This document shows positions 13,387 to 14,023 of a stretch of DNA of 14,023 nt, piece by piece; position 1 is the first letter of the stretch, and each line of letters opens with the position of its first letter. Source of the DNA: JAXDBV01 sp034678415 (GTDB lineage: Bacteria > Bacteroidota > Bacteroidia > Bacteroidales > VadinHA17); NCBI GenBank assembly GCA_034678415.1, contig JAXDBV010000075.1, positions 1-14,023 of the forward strand, in the 5' to 3' direction. Under the pieces are notes generated by a model that worked only from the letters and a program-made list of their open reading frames with translations, made no database searches and was not told where the DNA came from. The position numbers were made by a program, and so were the translations under genes.

Positions 13387-14023
13387 ATGACCGTTGCCAT
13401 AACATATACCTTTCTGCAGGAATACTGGTGGGTGATCATCTCACTGCTGGCCAGCTTCCTGGTATTCCTTATGTTTGTTCAGGGCGGGCAGACACTGATC
13501 TATACGCTCGGCCGCACTGAACTCCAACGAACCAAGATCGTGAACACCCTCGGAAGAAAATGGGAGTTCACCTTCACCACCTTAGTCACCTTCGGAGGAG
13601 CTTTCTTTGCCTCATTTCCCTTGTTTTATGCTACCAGCTTTGGCGGTGCATACTGGCTGTGGATGATCATCCTCTTCTGCTTCGTGATACAGGCTATTGC
13701 TTATGAATACCGGTCCAAGCCGAACAACCTGTTTGGCAGCAGGACATACGAGGTCTTCCTTTTCATCAACGGAGCCATAGGCACATTCCTCATTGGTGTT
13801 GCCGTGGGAACCTTCTTCACCGGTTCGGAATTCTCGGTGAACGAGATGAACCAATCACGATGGGAAACCCCGACCCATGGACTGGAATCGATCCTGAGCC
13901 TTCAGAACCTGGCCCTGGGTGCAACAGTGCTGTTTCTTGCCAGGGTACTTGGTATACTGTATATCATGAACAGTGTGGAAGACAGCCAGATTTTATCAAG
14001 GTGCAGGGATCAGTTGTGGTATA
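13387..14023 (+). CDS. cydB: Cytochrome bd ubiquinol oxidase subunit II, 3' truncated by window edge
   Basis: The ATG at 13387 opens a frame with no stop to the window end: 212 complete codons are visible, a little over half of a usual CydB. It begins MTVAITYTFLQEYWWVIISL, then LMFVQGGQTLIYTLG, GRKWEFTFTTLVTFGGAFFA, FPLFYATSFGGAYWLWM and AYEYRSKPNNLFG, which is the Bacteroidota pattern of subunit II (hydrophobic, with aromatic loops). CydB has no heme ligands of its own; it pairs with CydA and helps hold the heme pair. It follows cydA by 1 bp with a strong ribosome site. The end of the gene and the operon terminator are outside the window. Confidence 0.96.
   Translation, partial: MTVAITYTFLQEYWWVIISLLASFLVFLMFVQGGQTLIYTLGRTELQRTKIVNTLGRKWEFTFTTLVTFGGAFFASFPLFYATSFGGAYWLWMIILFCFVIQAIAYEYRSKPNNLFGSRTYEVFLFINGAIGTFLIGVAVGTFFTGSEFSVNEMNQSRWETPTHGLESILSLQNLALGATVLFLARVLGILYIMNSVEDSQILSRCRDQLWY

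Noticed and set aside
1..14023. Mobile elements, CRISPR arrays, defence or biosynthetic clusters
   Set aside because: No transposase, integrase, repeat-spacer array or known defence domain was seen; every long frame is accounted for by housekeeping, respiratory or stress genes.

Overview
The window reads as ordinary chromosome from a member of the Bacteroidota, most likely an anaerobic or microaerophilic Bacteroidales-type organism. Three things support this: the gene orders rsfS-ftsH-DUF2007-cdsA-psd and DUF4492-cydA-cydB, the Bacteroidota-style proteins (a two-part lipoprotein-like thioredoxin-fold protein, a NUDIX protein with an N-terminal extension), and an exact Bacteroidota -7 promoter box (TAnnTTTG) in front of rsfS. 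The species cannot be named from sequence alone. There is no sign of phage, transposon, CRISPR array, rRNA or tRNA.

Layout. Positions 2-1333 (+) hold the 3' part of a thioredoxin-fold protein whose reading frame runs off the left edge. It abuts a convergent NUDIX hydrolase (1334-1942, -) with no bases between the stops. The NUDIX gene diverges from pyrE (1950-2582, +) with only 7 bp between the start codons. pyrE is followed closely by an SRPBCC-fold gene (2594-3007, +), whose end overlaps the convergent birA (2992-3759, -). From the divergent birA/rsfS promoter region runs a tight + strand operon: rsfS, ftsH, a small DUF2007 protein, cdsA (TTG start), psd, and then 18 bp later a flavodiiron protein (8187-9407). 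A small heat-shock protein (9435-9866, -) converges on it, with its terminator lying in the 3' end of the flavodiiron gene. A 434-bp intergenic region (9867-10300) carries operator-like dyads and precedes an AI-2E family transporter (10301-11404, +). Last comes DUF4492-cydA-cydB (11582-14023, +), with cydB cut by the right edge.

How the genes fit together. The central operon joins ribosome silencing (RsfS), membrane-protein quality control (FtsH) and phosphatidylethanolamine synthesis (CdsA, Psd). The flavodiiron protein, the small heat-shock protein and the cytochrome bd oxidase form an oxygen- and stress-defence set suited to an anaerobe that meets O2. pyrE, birA and the NUDIX hydrolase serve nucleotide and cofactor metabolism. 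I found no clearly new multi-gene system. The points most worth a second look are the DUF4492 protein as a probable small subunit of cytochrome bd, the dyads upstream of hsp20, the terminator embedded in the flavodiiron gene, and the 7-bp divergent start arrangement at NUDIX/pyrE.
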